Below are positions 8,072 to 16,296 of a DNA stretch of 64,000 nucleotides, one piece after another (within the stretch, counting starts at the first letter, position 1; each line of letters starts with the position of its first letter). The position numbers and the translations under genes are program-made. The notes beneath the pieces are model-generated. The model had not been told where the DNA came from and did no database searches. It saw only the letters and a list, made by a program, of their open reading frames with translations. The stretch comes from DAITBA01 sp036824005 (lineage in GTDB: Bacteria > Pseudomonadota > Gammaproteobacteria > Burkholderiales > Rhodocyclaceae), in NCBI GenBank assembly GCA_036824005.1, contig DAITBA010000010.1, positions 62,001-126,000 of the forward strand, written 5' to 3'.

Positions 8072-11000
8072 ATGGCCAAGAAACCCGCCAAGGCAGTCGC
8101 ATCTGACGCCGCGGAACATGCTCAGCGTCGCTTCCTCGTCGGCATCGGAGCGTCGGCCGGTGGACTGGAGGCGCTGACGGCGCTCTTTTCCAAGCTGCCG
8201 ACCGACCTGAACATCCCCTACGTCGTAGCGCAGCATCTGTCACCGACCTACCGCAGCATGCTCGCCCAGCTCATCGGCCGCGAAACTGCCATGAGGGTAA
8301 AGGAGGTGGAGCAAGGCGAGGCGCTGACGGGAAACACGGTCTACATCGCGCCCGCCAACCACAACGTGGCGGTGCGCAAAGGGCATCTGGAACTGCTGCC
8401 GCCGGACCCCGGCGTGGCTGCCAAGCCCTCGGTGAACGTGTTCTTCCAGTCGCTGGCCGAGGAGTACAAGGAAGATGCGGTAGGTGTTGTCCTTTCAGGC
8501 ACGGGCTCGGACGGCGCCAGCGGCATCCGCGCCATCAAGGCCGAAGGCGGCTTTGCATTTGCCCAGGCGCCGGCCACGGCCAAGTACGACGGCATGCCCC
8601 AGGCGGCGATCGGCACCGGTCACGTGGACTGGGTGCTGCCGCCTGAGCGCATCGCCGAGGAAATAGCCATCATCGTGCGCACCCACGGAACGTTGCCGCT
8701 GGTGCAGAAGCTGGACGCCGGGGGGCCGGCCACGCTCAAGTCCCTGCTCGGGCGGTTGCGCGAGCGAACCCGCCTGGACTTCTCGTCGTACAAGGAAACC
8801 ACGCTGCTGCGGCGCATCGAGCGGCGCATGGCTGCCAATCGCACCAAGACACTGGAGGAATATATTGCCGTCGTCGGCCGCGAAGCCGACGAGCTCGACC
8901 GGCTAGCCAACGACATCCTCATATCGGTGACGGCGTTTTTCCGCGATCCGCTTGCCTTCGACCGGCTCGGCGATGCGCTGTTGCAGCGGCTCGAGGCGAA
9001 GAAGGCCGGGGAAGAGGTGCGCATCTGGGTGCCCGGCTGCGCCACGGGCGAGGAGGTCTATTCCATCGCTATGCTCCTGTGCGAGCGCCTCGGGCAACGT
9101 ATCGAGGAGCATCCTGTGCAGCTCTTCGCCACCGATGTGGACCTCAACGCCATGGCGGTGGCACGGCGGGCGGTGTACCCGACTTCGGCCGTCACGGGTC
9201 TGTCGCGCGATCGCGTCGCGCGCTACTTCAACGTGCGCGGCGACAGCTACGAGGTGGCCAAGTCGCTGCGTGATCTGGTGGTGTTCGCGCGCCAGGACCT
9301 GGTCCAGGATCCGCCCTTTCTGCGCCTGGACTTGATCAGTTGCCGCAATGTGCTCATCTATTTCCAGAACAACCTGCAGTCGCGCGTGCTGGAAATCTTC
9401 CACTACGCGCTCAAGGACGCCGGCATCCTCTTCCTCGGCAAATCGGAAACTGTGCCGGGGCCGCAGGCGCATTTGTTCGACACCGTCAACCGCGAGGCGC
9501 GGTTGTTCGCGCGCAAGGGCCGCTCGCTGCGCATCCCAGCCTTTTCCCCCGCGACCACGTTGCAGCCCCTGCGCGTGCGCGAAGATCGCAAGGCGGCGCC
9601 GGCCCCCGAGCAGGTTCTGGCGAACGTTCTGGGAGACATCTATGCGCCGCCGGCGGTGCTTGTGGACCGGAGCTTGAACATCCTGGCCGTTCGGGGTGAG
9701 GCTGCGCGCTTCCTTAGCTTTCCCACCGGCCGGCCAGAGCTCAACTTACTCGCCTGCCTGCCGAAGGCGCTGCGCGCCGAAGCGCAAGTCATGGCGCAGC
9801 AGGTCATGCAGCGTAAGGAGAGGTCCGTCGGACGCGTGCACCAGCTCAGGTCTGCAGGCGGCGATGTCAAGGTGCGTCTGGCCTTGCTGCCGTGCGTGGC
9901 CGACAACTCGGAGAGCAACCTGGTCGTTGCCTTCGAAATACTGCCGTCCGCGCCCGAGCAGGAAACACAGACGATAGCGCCGGACGGACGGCTCAAAGAG
10001 GTAGAGGATGAGCTGCTCGCCACCAGGGAGCACCTGCAGACGGTTATCGAGGAGCAGGAAGCCTCCAACGAGGAATTGCAGGCGCTCAACGAGGAGCTAC
10101 AGGCTTCCAACGAAGAGATGCAGGCTTCCAACGAGGAGCTACAGGCCTCCAACGAAGAGCTGCAGTCCACTAATGAGGAGCTCACCACCGTCAATGACGA
10201 GCTGGGGGCGAAGAACCACGAGCTCGACCGGGTTAATGCCGATCTGTCTTCGGTTCTGAACACCATCGGATTCCCCGTGCTGGTGGTCAACGAGCAGTTA
10301 CAGCTGCTGCGTTTCAACGAAAGTGCGGGCGAGACGCTGCGGCTGGACACGAAGTGCCTTGGGCGCCATGCCAACCGCATCGAGTTTCCGGCATGGGCGA
10401 CGGAACTGGGGCGCTACGTATCCGGACTGTTCGGCCAACGCCCACCGCGGCCGCTGCATCTGAGCGATGGCATGCGGCGCTATTCCCTGGCCGCTTACTC
10501 CTATTCCGTGCCGACGGAAAATCAGAAGAAGGCGGTAGTGTGCCTGGTCGACACGACCCAGCTCGATGCGGCAGCGAAGGCGCTCAGCAACCAGCAGGAT
10601 CAGCTCATGGCGATCCTCAACAACTCTGCCGATGCCATTCGACTGGTCGACACAAAGGGGCACTTGGTTTTTGCCAACGAGGCCCTGTTTCGCCTGCTCG
10701 GGCTGCCGCGGCACCGGCGCGATGGGCGGCGCGTGCCGCCGCGCATCCCCGCCGAAATCGCCGGGCGCTGGCGCGAGGAAGACCGCAAGGTGCTCAGGCA
10801 AGCGGATGTCAGCCAGGTAGAGGAATGCCTGCAAGTGTCCGGGCGGGAGGTCATCCTGGAGACGCGCCGCGTGCCGATCGTCGGCGATGACGGCGAGATC
10901 CGGCTGATGTGCGTCACATCCTCCGACGTAACGGACAAGCGGCGCGACGAGGCGCAGCTGCGGCTGGCGGCGCAGGTGTTCGAGGCGAGTGGCGAGGCGA

Positions 11001-12646
11001 TCATGATCACCGACGCCCGTGGCAACATCATTAGCGTCAATCCCGCCTTCTGCCGGATCACTGGCTATGCCGCGGCCGAGGTCATCGGTCATAATCCGCG
11101 CATCCTCAGCTCGCGCCAGCAGGATGAGGCCTTCTACAAACAGATGTGGCAGGCAATCACGAGCACGGGTCGCTGGCAGGGTGAGATCTGGAACCGGCGC
11201 AAGAGCGGCGAGGTCTTCCCGGAGTGGGTATCCATCAGCGCGGTCCACGCCTCCGACGGACAGCCGCGCAACTATATCGCCATCTACACCGACATCTCCG
11301 AGCGCAAAGCCTCGGAAGAACGGGTGCGCTACCTTGCCCAGTACGATTTCCTCACCGATCTGCCAAACCGCGTGCTGTTCGCCGACCGGCTGCAGCAGGC
11401 GATCGGCGCCGCGCAGAGGGAAGGCACGCGTCTGGCACTGATGTTCCTCGATCTCGATCACTTCAAGACCATCAATGACTCCCTCGGCCACAATGTCGGC
11501 GATCTGTTGCTGCGCGAGGTGGCGCAGCGGCTGAAGGGACAGATCCGCGTTACCGACACCGTCAGTCGCCAGGGCGGCGATGAGTTCCTGCTGCTGGTAC
11601 CCGGCATCGAGGAACCGAACGATGCGGCGCACATGGCGAAGAAGCTGACCGAGATCATCGCCGAGCCCTATCACATCGAGGGGCGCAAGCTGGTCGTCAC
11701 GCCCAGCATCGGCATCGCGTTGTATCCGGACGACGGCAATGACATGGCGAGCCTGATCCGTAACGCCGATGCCGCCATGTATCACGCCAAGCAAGGGGGG
11801 CGCAACAACTACCAGTTCTTTACCTCCGACATGAACGCGCTGGCCATGGAGCGGCTGACCCTGGAAACCAATCTTCGCCATGCCATCGAGGAGCAGCAAC
11901 TCGTGCTGCACTACCAGCCTCAGGTCAGCATCACCACCGGGCGGATCGTCGCGGCTGAAGCACTCGTCCGCTGGAACCACCCGGAGCTGGGCCTGGTGCC
12001 GCCGGCGCGCTTTATTCCCGTGGCCGAAGAAACTGGCCAGGTGACCAATATCGGCGCATGGGTGCTACGCACTGCCGCCGCCCAACTCAAGGCCTGGCAT
12101 GACGAAGGCCTACCGCGCATCCCGGTGGCGGTAAACCTGTCGGCGCTGCAGTTCCGCCAGGGCAAACTGCGTACCCAGGTGGCCGAGGCGCTGGCTGCGT
12201 CGGGGCTCGACGCATGCCATTTGCAGCTCGAGGTCACCGAGAGCGTGCTCATGGAAGAGGGTGAGGCGACCGCGGCGAGCATGGCCGCGCTGCGTGACAT
12301 GCACGTGGAGTTCGCCATCGACGACTTCGGCACGGGCTACTCGAGCCTGGCCTATCTCAATCGCTTTCACATCGGCAAGCTGAAGATCGATCAGAGTTTC
12401 ATTCGCGATCTGGGTGTCGAGCGGGACAATCGAACGATTGTCGCGGCGATCATCGGACTGGCGAAGAGCCTCGGGTTGCGGGTACTGGCCGAAGGCGTGG
12501 AAGAACCGGTTCAGCTGGAGTTCCTGCAGGCGAACGGTTGCGACGAGGCGCAGGGGTTTCTCTTTGGCCGGCCGATGCTGCCCGAGCAGTTCCGCCAGGC
12601 GCTCGTGCAGGGCTGCTACGACATCGACGCCATTGCCGGTGCATGA
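8072..12646 (+). CDS. CheB-CheR-PAS-GGDEF-EAL multidomain signalling protein
   Basis: A cytoplasmic signalling protein of 1,524 residues. In order: CheB methylesterase (about 18-206) with catalytic Ser in GIGASAGG, His in AQHLSP and Asp in GTGSDGASG, and no receiver domain in front; CheR methyltransferase (about 230-486) with VPGCATGEEVYS; a coiled coil of repeated EELQASN units (about 646-730); PAS domains up to about 1090; GGDEF cyclase (GGDEF near 1168, with an RxxD inhibitory site RVTD five residues before it); and EAL phosphodiesterase (EALVRW near 1296, DDFGTGYSS, KIDQSFI). All catalytic motifs look intact. ATG 8072 is preferred because GGAG lies four bases upstream; an in-frame ATG at 7982 would add 30 residues. 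The protein may link receptor methylation to cyclic-di-GMP turnover. Confidence 0.93.
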   Translation: MAKKPAKAVASDAAEHAQRRFLVGIGASAGGLEALTALFSKLPTDLNIPYVVAQHLSPTYRSMLAQLIGRETAMRVKEVEQGEALTGNTVYIAPANHNVAVRKGHLELLPPDPGVAAKPSVNVFFQSLAEEYKEDAVGVVLSGTGSDGASGIRAIKAEGGFAFAQAPATAKYDGMPQAAIGTGHVDWVLPPERIAEEIAIIVRTHGTLPLVQKLDAGGPATLKSLLGRLRERTRLDFSSYKETTLLRRIERRMAANRTKTLEEYIAVVGREADELDRLANDILISVTAFFRDPLAFDRLGDALLQRLEAKKAGEEVRIWVPGCATGEEVYSIAMLLCERLGQRIEEHPVQLFATDVDLNAMAVARRAVYPTSAVTGLSRDRVARYFNVRGDSYEVAKSLRDLVVFARQDLVQDPPFLRLDLISCRNVLIYFQNNLQSRVLEIFHYALKDAGILFLGKSETVPGPQAHLFDTVNREARLFARKGRSLRIPAFSPATTLQPLRVREDRKAAPAPEQVLANVLGDIYAPPAVLVDRSLNILAVRGEAARFLSFPTGRPELNLLACLPKALRAEAQVMAQQVMQRKERSVGRVHQLRSAGGDVKVRLALLPCVADNSESNLVVAFEILPSAPEQETQTIAPDGRLKEVEDELLATREHLQTVIEEQEASNEELQALNEELQASNEEMQASNEELQASNEELQSTNEELTTVNDELGAKNHELDRVNADLSSVLNTIGFPVLVVNEQLQLLRFNESAGETLRLDTKCLGRHANRIEFPAWATELGRYVSGLFGQRPPRPLHLSDGMRRYSLAAYSYSVPTENQKKAVVCLVDTTQLDAAAKALSNQQDQLMAILNNSADAIRLVDTKGHLVFANEALFRLLGLPRHRRDGRRVPPRIPAEIAGRWREEDRKVLRQADVSQVEECLQVSGREVILETRRVPIVGDDGEIRLMCVTSSDVTDKRRDEAQLRLAAQVFEASGEAIMITDARGNIISVNPAFCRITGYAAAEVIGHNPRILSSRQQDEAFYKQMWQAITSTGRWQGEIWNRRKSGEVFPEWVSISAVHASDGQPRNYIAIYTDISERKASEERVRYLAQYDFLTDLPNRVLFADRLQQAIGAAQREGTRLALMFLDLDHFKTINDSLGHNVGDLLLREVAQRLKGQIRVTDTVSRQGGDEFLLLVPGIEEPNDAAHMAKKLTEIIAEPYHIEGRKLVVTPSIGIALYPDDGNDMASLIRNADAAMYHAKQGGRNNYQFFTSDMNALAMERLTLETNLRHAIEEQQLVLHYQPQVSITTGRIVAAEALVRWNHPELGLVPPARFIPVAEETGQVTNIGAWVLRTAAAQLKAWHDEGLPRIPVAVNLSALQFRQGKLRTQVAEALAASGLDACHLQLEVTESVLMEEGEATAASMAALRDMHVEFAIDDFGTGYSSLAYLNRFHIGKLKIDQSFIRDLGVERDNRTIVAAIIGLAKSLGLRVLAEGVEEPVQLEFLQANGCDEAQGFLFGRPMLPEQFRQALVQGCYDIDAIAGA
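10065..10190 (+). repeat. Imperfect 21-base tandem repeats encoding the EELQASN coiled coil
   Basis: About six imperfect 21-base units (for example gaggagctacaggcttccaac) inside the CheB-CheR gene, each coding for seven residues close to EELQASN. The period is exactly one heptad, as expected for a coiled-coil linker, and such heptads are typical of CheB-CheR fusions. They are a possible site of slippage-driven length change. Confidence 0.85.
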
Positions 12647-12764
12647 CGGGCGCCGGCATGCTACTGGGCTGCTGGCCGCGGCGCGGTCCGCCATTGGCGC
12701 CGCCACACAGTCGATGTTTGCTTGCTGCGGCCTTGCGTCGTGGCGCCGGTGCGGCAGCCCGGCT

Positions 12765-13151
12765 CTAGTTCCCGCTCACCGCTTTGAGGTAGGCGACGAT
12801 GTCCGCGCGGTCCGCGGCAACTTCGACGCGATAGCCCATCTTCTGCCCGGGTACGAGCTTCTCGGGGTCGGACAGCCAGCGCTCGAGTGTGGTCTCGTCC
12901 CAGACGATGCGCGCGCCCCGCAGCGCCGGCGAGTAGTCGTAGTCGGCAACGGCGCCGGCGCGGCGCCCGAATACCCCCTGATGCAGGGGGCCGATGCGGT
13001 TGGCATCGATGGAGTGGCAGGCGAAGCAACGGCTCTCATAAAGGGATTTGCCGCGCTGCGCATCGCCGGCATGAGCCGGTTGGAGTGCGGCAAGTAGCGC
13101 CAGGCCGGCCGTAAGGCACGCGGCTGTACTGGCTTTCGCGGTGCTGTTCAT
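12765..13151 (-). CDS. Small class I c-type cytochrome
   Basis: A 128-residue periplasmic electron carrier. A signal peptide (AACLTAGLALLAALQPAHA) is followed by the heme motif CFACH and the c2/c-class signature RIGPLHQGVFGRRAG. The segment YSPAL and the methionine axial ligand in VPGQKMGYRV follow. A C-terminal helix ends in ADIVAYLKAV, again typical. ATG 13151 puts the signal peptide at the N-terminus and has AGGA a short distance upstream; longer in-frame starts up to 13277 have no signal character. Possible partners are the P460-cupredoxin protein at 6955-7809 or a terminal oxidase elsewhere; this is inference from proximity. Confidence 0.9.
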   Translation of the reverse strand: MNSTAKASTAACLTAGLALLAALQPAHAGDAQRGKSLYESRCFACHSIDANRIGPLHQGVFGRRAGAVADYDYSPALRGARIVWDETTLERWLSDPEKLVPGQKMGYRVEVAADRADIVAYLKAVSGN

Positions 13152-13340
13152 GCTGGAAATTCCTGTCGATACCACCATTGACGCCGAACCCTCCGTCCCG
13201 CAGGCCTGAACGCCTTGGTGTCTTTGGTATTGCTGACGGTGAGCCATCCCATGGGTTGCATGGCCGTGGCATGGCATGGAGAAAGAAAAAGGCCGCGCCA
13301 GCGGGGGAGGAGGTTGGTGCGCTGGCGCGGCGTCAGGATC

Positions 13341-13931
13341 TCAGGCGCCAAAGCTCAGCGGGCCGGCGGGCAGGGCGCGCCCGAGTGCGTTGGACAGGAT
13401 CGTCCAATGCATGGTCTCGTCCGCCGCCAGGCGCGCCGCCACTTTCGACAGTGCCGTGTCCTTGAACGACGGAATGACACCCAGATAGGCATTGGTAGCG
13501 CCCAGCTCCAGCCGCGCCGCCAGATCGAGCACGTCCGCCTGGCTCTTGAGCATGTCCGCCTTCAATGCCTTGGCATAGTCGGACATCGACTTCTCCGCCA
13601 CCGGTGTGCCGCCCATCTTCTCGATGGTTGCGATGAGGGCGTCGCGATGGCCCTTGTGATGCCCTTGGAACTGCACGGCGATATCCAGCACCGGCTTCTG
13701 CAGCAGGCCGCTCTGCGCACCGAGCTGATAGGCATTGATCGCCTCGTGTTCGAGCCCCAGGGCGACATTGAGGATGCCGACGTCCTGGGATTCTCTGGCT
13801 GCGGCGGCGCGGGCGAAATTGCTGTTCCCAGCCAATAGGGCGATGGCAGCGGCGGATAGGGTGGCCTTGCCGGCGGTGCCCAGGAACAGGCGACGGGAAG
13901 GCGCAACGATGGATTGCGTGGAATTGCTCAT
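13341..13931 (-). CDS. Tat-exported ferritin-like domain protein
   Basis: A 196-residue protein with a twin-arginine signal (SRRLFLGTAGKATLSAAAIALL), so it is probably folded before export. The mature part is a ferritin-like four-helix bundle: LEHEAINAY in one helix and ADETMHW in a late helix carry the Glu and His residues expected of a diiron or related metal site, and FQGHHKGHRDAL adds further histidines. Related proteins are often annotated as DUF4439 or ferritin-like and have no settled function. The start has GGAGG six bases before the ATG. It is separated by 189 bases from the cytochrome c gene on the same strand. Confidence 0.85.
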   Translation of the reverse strand: MSNSTQSIVAPSRRLFLGTAGKATLSAAAIALLAGNSNFARAAAARESQDVGILNVALGLEHEAINAYQLGAQSGLLQKPVLDIAVQFQGHHKGHRDALIATIEKMGGTPVAEKSMSDYAKALKADMLKSQADVLDLAARLELGATNAYLGVIPSFKDTALSKVAARLAADETMHWTILSNALGRALPAGPLSFGA

Positions 13932-14124
13932 GATGTCCTCCGGTTAGTGATGATTGAAACAGGCTGGTGCCTGCCCCTAGTACGGAGGGCGATGTGGATT
14001 GGATTCAGCGGGGCGAAAAAATGCATCCGCAGATTACGCAGATGGACACGGACGACTGGCCTCATGGCATTGGCGTGCATCTGTGCAAGTTCGCGTCATC
14101 TTGCGGATCGCGGCGCGATTCCAA

Positions 14125-14661
14125 TCAGTCGAAGAACAGCGTGCGCGCTCCTTCGTAGCGGCTGGAAAAATAGCCGTTGTCCATGCGTGCGATCTGGACG
14201 CGGCCGCTGGCACTGCTTGGAGCATGAACGAACCGGCCCTCGCCGATATAGATGCCGACGTGCGAGTACGGCCGGTTCAGGGTATTGAAGAAGACCAGGT
14301 CGCCGGGCTTGAGCGCCTCTCGGTCAATCGGGCGCGTCGTGCGCGCGATCTGCGCGGCGTTGTGGGGCAGCTGCAGGCCGGTCACGTGCTCGTAGATGTG
14401 GCTCACCATGCCGCTGCAGTCCAGCCCGGCTTCGGGATTGCGGCCGCCGAAGCGATAGCCGGTGTCGATGAGCCCGATTGCGTAGAGCACCACATCGTGG
14501 GCTTTCTCCTTCTGTGCCACGGCGACATAGCTCCGGCCGGCACCCGCGGGCGACGGCAGGCCGGCACAGCCGGCCTGAAGCAGCACGCACAGGCTCACCG
14601 CCAGTGCCGCGGCGATGCGGGCAGATGCGTCGGTCACGGGCGCTGTTTCGCCACGTCTCAT
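14125..14661 (-). CDS. NlpC/P60 family lipoprotein (putative peptidoglycan endopeptidase)
   Basis: A 178-residue predicted lipoprotein. The signal ends in LLQAGC, giving an N-terminal lipidated cysteine near residue 32. The NlpC/P60 domain follows, with the nucleophile Cys in GLDCSGMVSHIYEHV and His in YSHVGIYIG; FVHAPSS follows. Relatives cut stem peptides of peptidoglycan in the periplasm or at the outer membrane. The conserved RFGGRNPEAGLDCSG block leaves little doubt about the fold. It is on the minus strand directly after dtd with a three-base gap, so the two are likely co-transcribed. The exact bond cleaved cannot be predicted. Confidence 0.92.
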   Translation of the reverse strand: MRRGETAPVTDASARIAAALAVSLCVLLQAGCAGLPSPAGAGRSYVAVAQKEKAHDVVLYAIGLIDTGYRFGGRNPEAGLDCSGMVSHIYEHVTGLQLPHNAAQIARTTRPIDREALKPGDLVFFNTLNRPYSHVGIYIGEGRFVHAPSSASGRVQIARMDNGYFSSRYEGARTLFFD

Positions 14662-14664
14662 GTG

Positions 14665-15102
14665 TCACGCCTCGAGCCAGAACGTCACCGGACCGTGATT
14701 GGTCAGGCCGACGAACATCTCGGCGCCGAATACGCCAGTCGCCACGTTGGCATGCTGGCGGCACGCAACCGCAGTCAGGAAGTCGAACAGGCGCTTCGCT
14801 TTCTCCGGCGCTGCCGCCGTCGAAAAGCCCGGGCGCGTTCCTTTCTTCGTATCGGCAGCGAGGGTGAACTGGGGCACCAGCAACAGAGCGCCGCCGACAT
14901 CGCTCAAGGACAGGTTCATCCGGCCTTCTTCGTCGGCGAAGACGCGGTAGCCGAGTAACCGTTCGAGCAGCCGCTCGGCATTGCGTTCGCTGTCTTCGCG
15001 CTCGACGCCGATCAGCGCCAGCAGGCCGTGGCCGATCTCGCCGACGGTTTCATCGGCCACCATCACCCGGGCCTGGGTCACGCGCTGGATGAGAGCGATC
15101 AT
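14665..15102 (-). CDS. dtd: D-aminoacyl-tRNA deacylase
   Basis: Hydrolyses D-amino acids mischarged onto tRNA; a cytoplasmic homodimer. The 145-residue length is standard. The two active-site motifs of the family are present: PQFTLAAD near residue 79 and TNHGPVTFW near the C-terminus. The ATG at 15102 gives the canonical MIALIQRV N-terminus; an upstream in-frame ATG at 15150 would add 16 residues unlike the family and overlap the mliC reading frame. It sits between mliC and the NlpC/P60 gene on the same strand, with ten bases to mliC. Confidence 0.95.
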   Translation of the reverse strand: MIALIQRVTQARVMVADETVGEIGHGLLALIGVEREDSERNAERLLERLLGYRVFADEEGRMNLSLSDVGGALLLVPQFTLAADTKKGTRPGFSTAAAPEKAKRLFDFLTAVACRQHANVATGVFGAEMFVGLTNHGPVTFWLEA

Positions 15103-15112
15103 GGCGGCGGGG

Positions 15113-15439
15113 CTATTTCGCCGATCGGCAGTTCTTGTAGAAGGGCGCACCGTTAAACAGCAGCGTTGCCTCGGGCCCTTTGTTCCACAACGTCATGGCA
15201 CCGTCACTGTACTTCGCGCCCGAGCCCGATTCCACTTGCTTGAGGCGCAGGGCCTGACCGGTGACGTACAGGATTGCGCCGCCGGACACGAACTCGACCG
15301 AGAAGGAGCGCCCGCCCTCGCATTGATACGCCGTGCCCTTGGGCGGCGAGGGATTGGAAATGAGCGGACCGCGTTGCCGGCTGTCCGTACTGCAGGCGGC
15401 GAGTGCGACCAGCGCGATGCAGAAGATCCGTGTGTTCAT
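15113..15439 (-). CDS. mliC: MliC-family lipoprotein (c-type lysozyme inhibitor)
   Basis: A 108-residue lipoprotein resembling MliC, the membrane-bound inhibitor of C-type lysozyme. The signal peptide ends in LAAC with the lipid cysteine at residue 16. The mature domain has the family pattern: YQCEGGRSFSVEF, LRLKQVESGSGAKYSDG (the SGxxY loop that enters the lysozyme active site), then TLWNKGPEA and a terminal NC. The two cysteines in YQCE and KNC probably form the conserved disulfide. With NlpC/P60 and SIMPL genes on either side, it belongs to a small envelope-related group. Confidence 0.9.
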   Translation of the reverse strand: MNTRIFCIALVALAACSTDSRQRGPLISNPSPPKGTAYQCEGGRSFSVEFVSGGAILYVTGQALRLKQVESGSGAKYSDGAMTLWNKGPEATLLFNGAPFYKNCRSAK

Positions 15440-15457
15440 CGGCTGACGGCGCTGCCT

Positions 15458-16168
15458 TTATTCGGGCAGTTCGATCTGGCCGCTTACCGACACGGTCACG
15501 GTGCTCTCTCCGGCTTCAATCGGCGCCGGTGCCGCTTCCGCCGCAACGGCCATGGTGCGCGCTACCGGAAACACCGGCGGGCGGCCGGCCGCGCCGATGC
15601 TCATCTGCTTGATGCGATAGGGCTTGTTCAGCGCGCTGGCGACCAGCTTGGCCTTGGCTTGAAAGGCCGCGATGGCGTCCAGCGTGGCGTCGTCCTCGGC
15701 CTTCTTGCGTGTCTCCGGTGCCGGTTGCAGCGTGATCTGGCCGACCCCCAGCGTCGCCTGCAGCTTGCCGACAACTTCGGACAGCGCTGCAATGTCGCGC
15801 GATTCGAGCAGCAGTTCGGAGCGCATGCGCCAGCCGGTGATGCGGCCGTCCTTGCCGTAGTTGGGATTGGTCCAGGTATTGCCGCTGCGCGTTTTGACTG
15901 TGGTGTAGCTTTTGGCCGTCTGCAATGCCGCAGCGATGGTGCTGTTCACGCGCCTGGCCAGTTCGCCGGGATTGGCATCGTTCGCCTCGAAGAAAGCCGT
16001 CGCCCGTGCCACGTCATTGGGCGCACTGCGGCTGGCATCGGCGGCGAGATCGACCAGCGTGCCCCGCGGGTTGGCCTGCTCGGCGGCGATGCCGGCACTT
16101 GCCGCCATCGCCAGTGCCCAGGCGAAAACGATGGGGCGCCGGAGTTTGCGCTGACCCGTTTCGTGCAT
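15458..16168 (-). CDS. SIMPL (DUF541) domain periplasmic protein
   Basis: A 236-residue exported protein of the SIMPL family. The N-terminus has a signal peptide (VFAWALAMAASAGIAA). The body shows the alternating pattern of the family: RRVNSTIAAALQTAK, then TVKTRSGNTWTNP, SELLLESRDIAALSEVVG, and an AIAAFQAKAKLVASALN helix before the late strand STVTVSVSGQIELP. SIMPL proteins form large periplasmic or surface assemblies; the cellular role is poorly defined, with links to oxidative stress in some members. It is the most upstream gene of the minus-strand run that continues with mliC, dtd and NlpC/P60. Confidence 0.85.
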   Translation of the reverse strand: MHETGQRKLRRPIVFAWALAMAASAGIAAEQANPRGTLVDLAADASRSAPNDVARATAFFEANDANPGELARRVNSTIAAALQTAKSYTTVKTRSGNTWTNPNYGKDGRITGWRMRSELLLESRDIAALSEVVGKLQATLGVGQITLQPAPETRKKAEDDATLDAIAAFQAKAKLVASALNKPYRIKQMSIGAAGRPPVFPVARTMAVAAEAAPAPIEAGESTVTVSVSGQIELPE

Positions 16169-16296
16169 CGCTCATCTCCTGATCGTGCGAGGCTAGGCCT
16201 CGCGGGGGCTACGACGATTCGCTCGACGCGCGCAGCGCCGAACGTCTGACACCGGCGGCAGTCTACGCGAAAATCCGCAAACCTTGCCACGCTACG

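Noticed and set aside
10065..10190. Regularly spaced repeats that resemble a CRISPR array at first sight
   Set aside because: The period is 21 bases with no spacers; the units code for heptads of a coiled coil in frame.
10298..11980. A 560-codon open frame on the minus strand opposite the CheB-CheR gene
   Set aside because: High GC keeps antisense frames open. The plus-strand protein has clear domains over the whole stretch; the minus-strand one has none.
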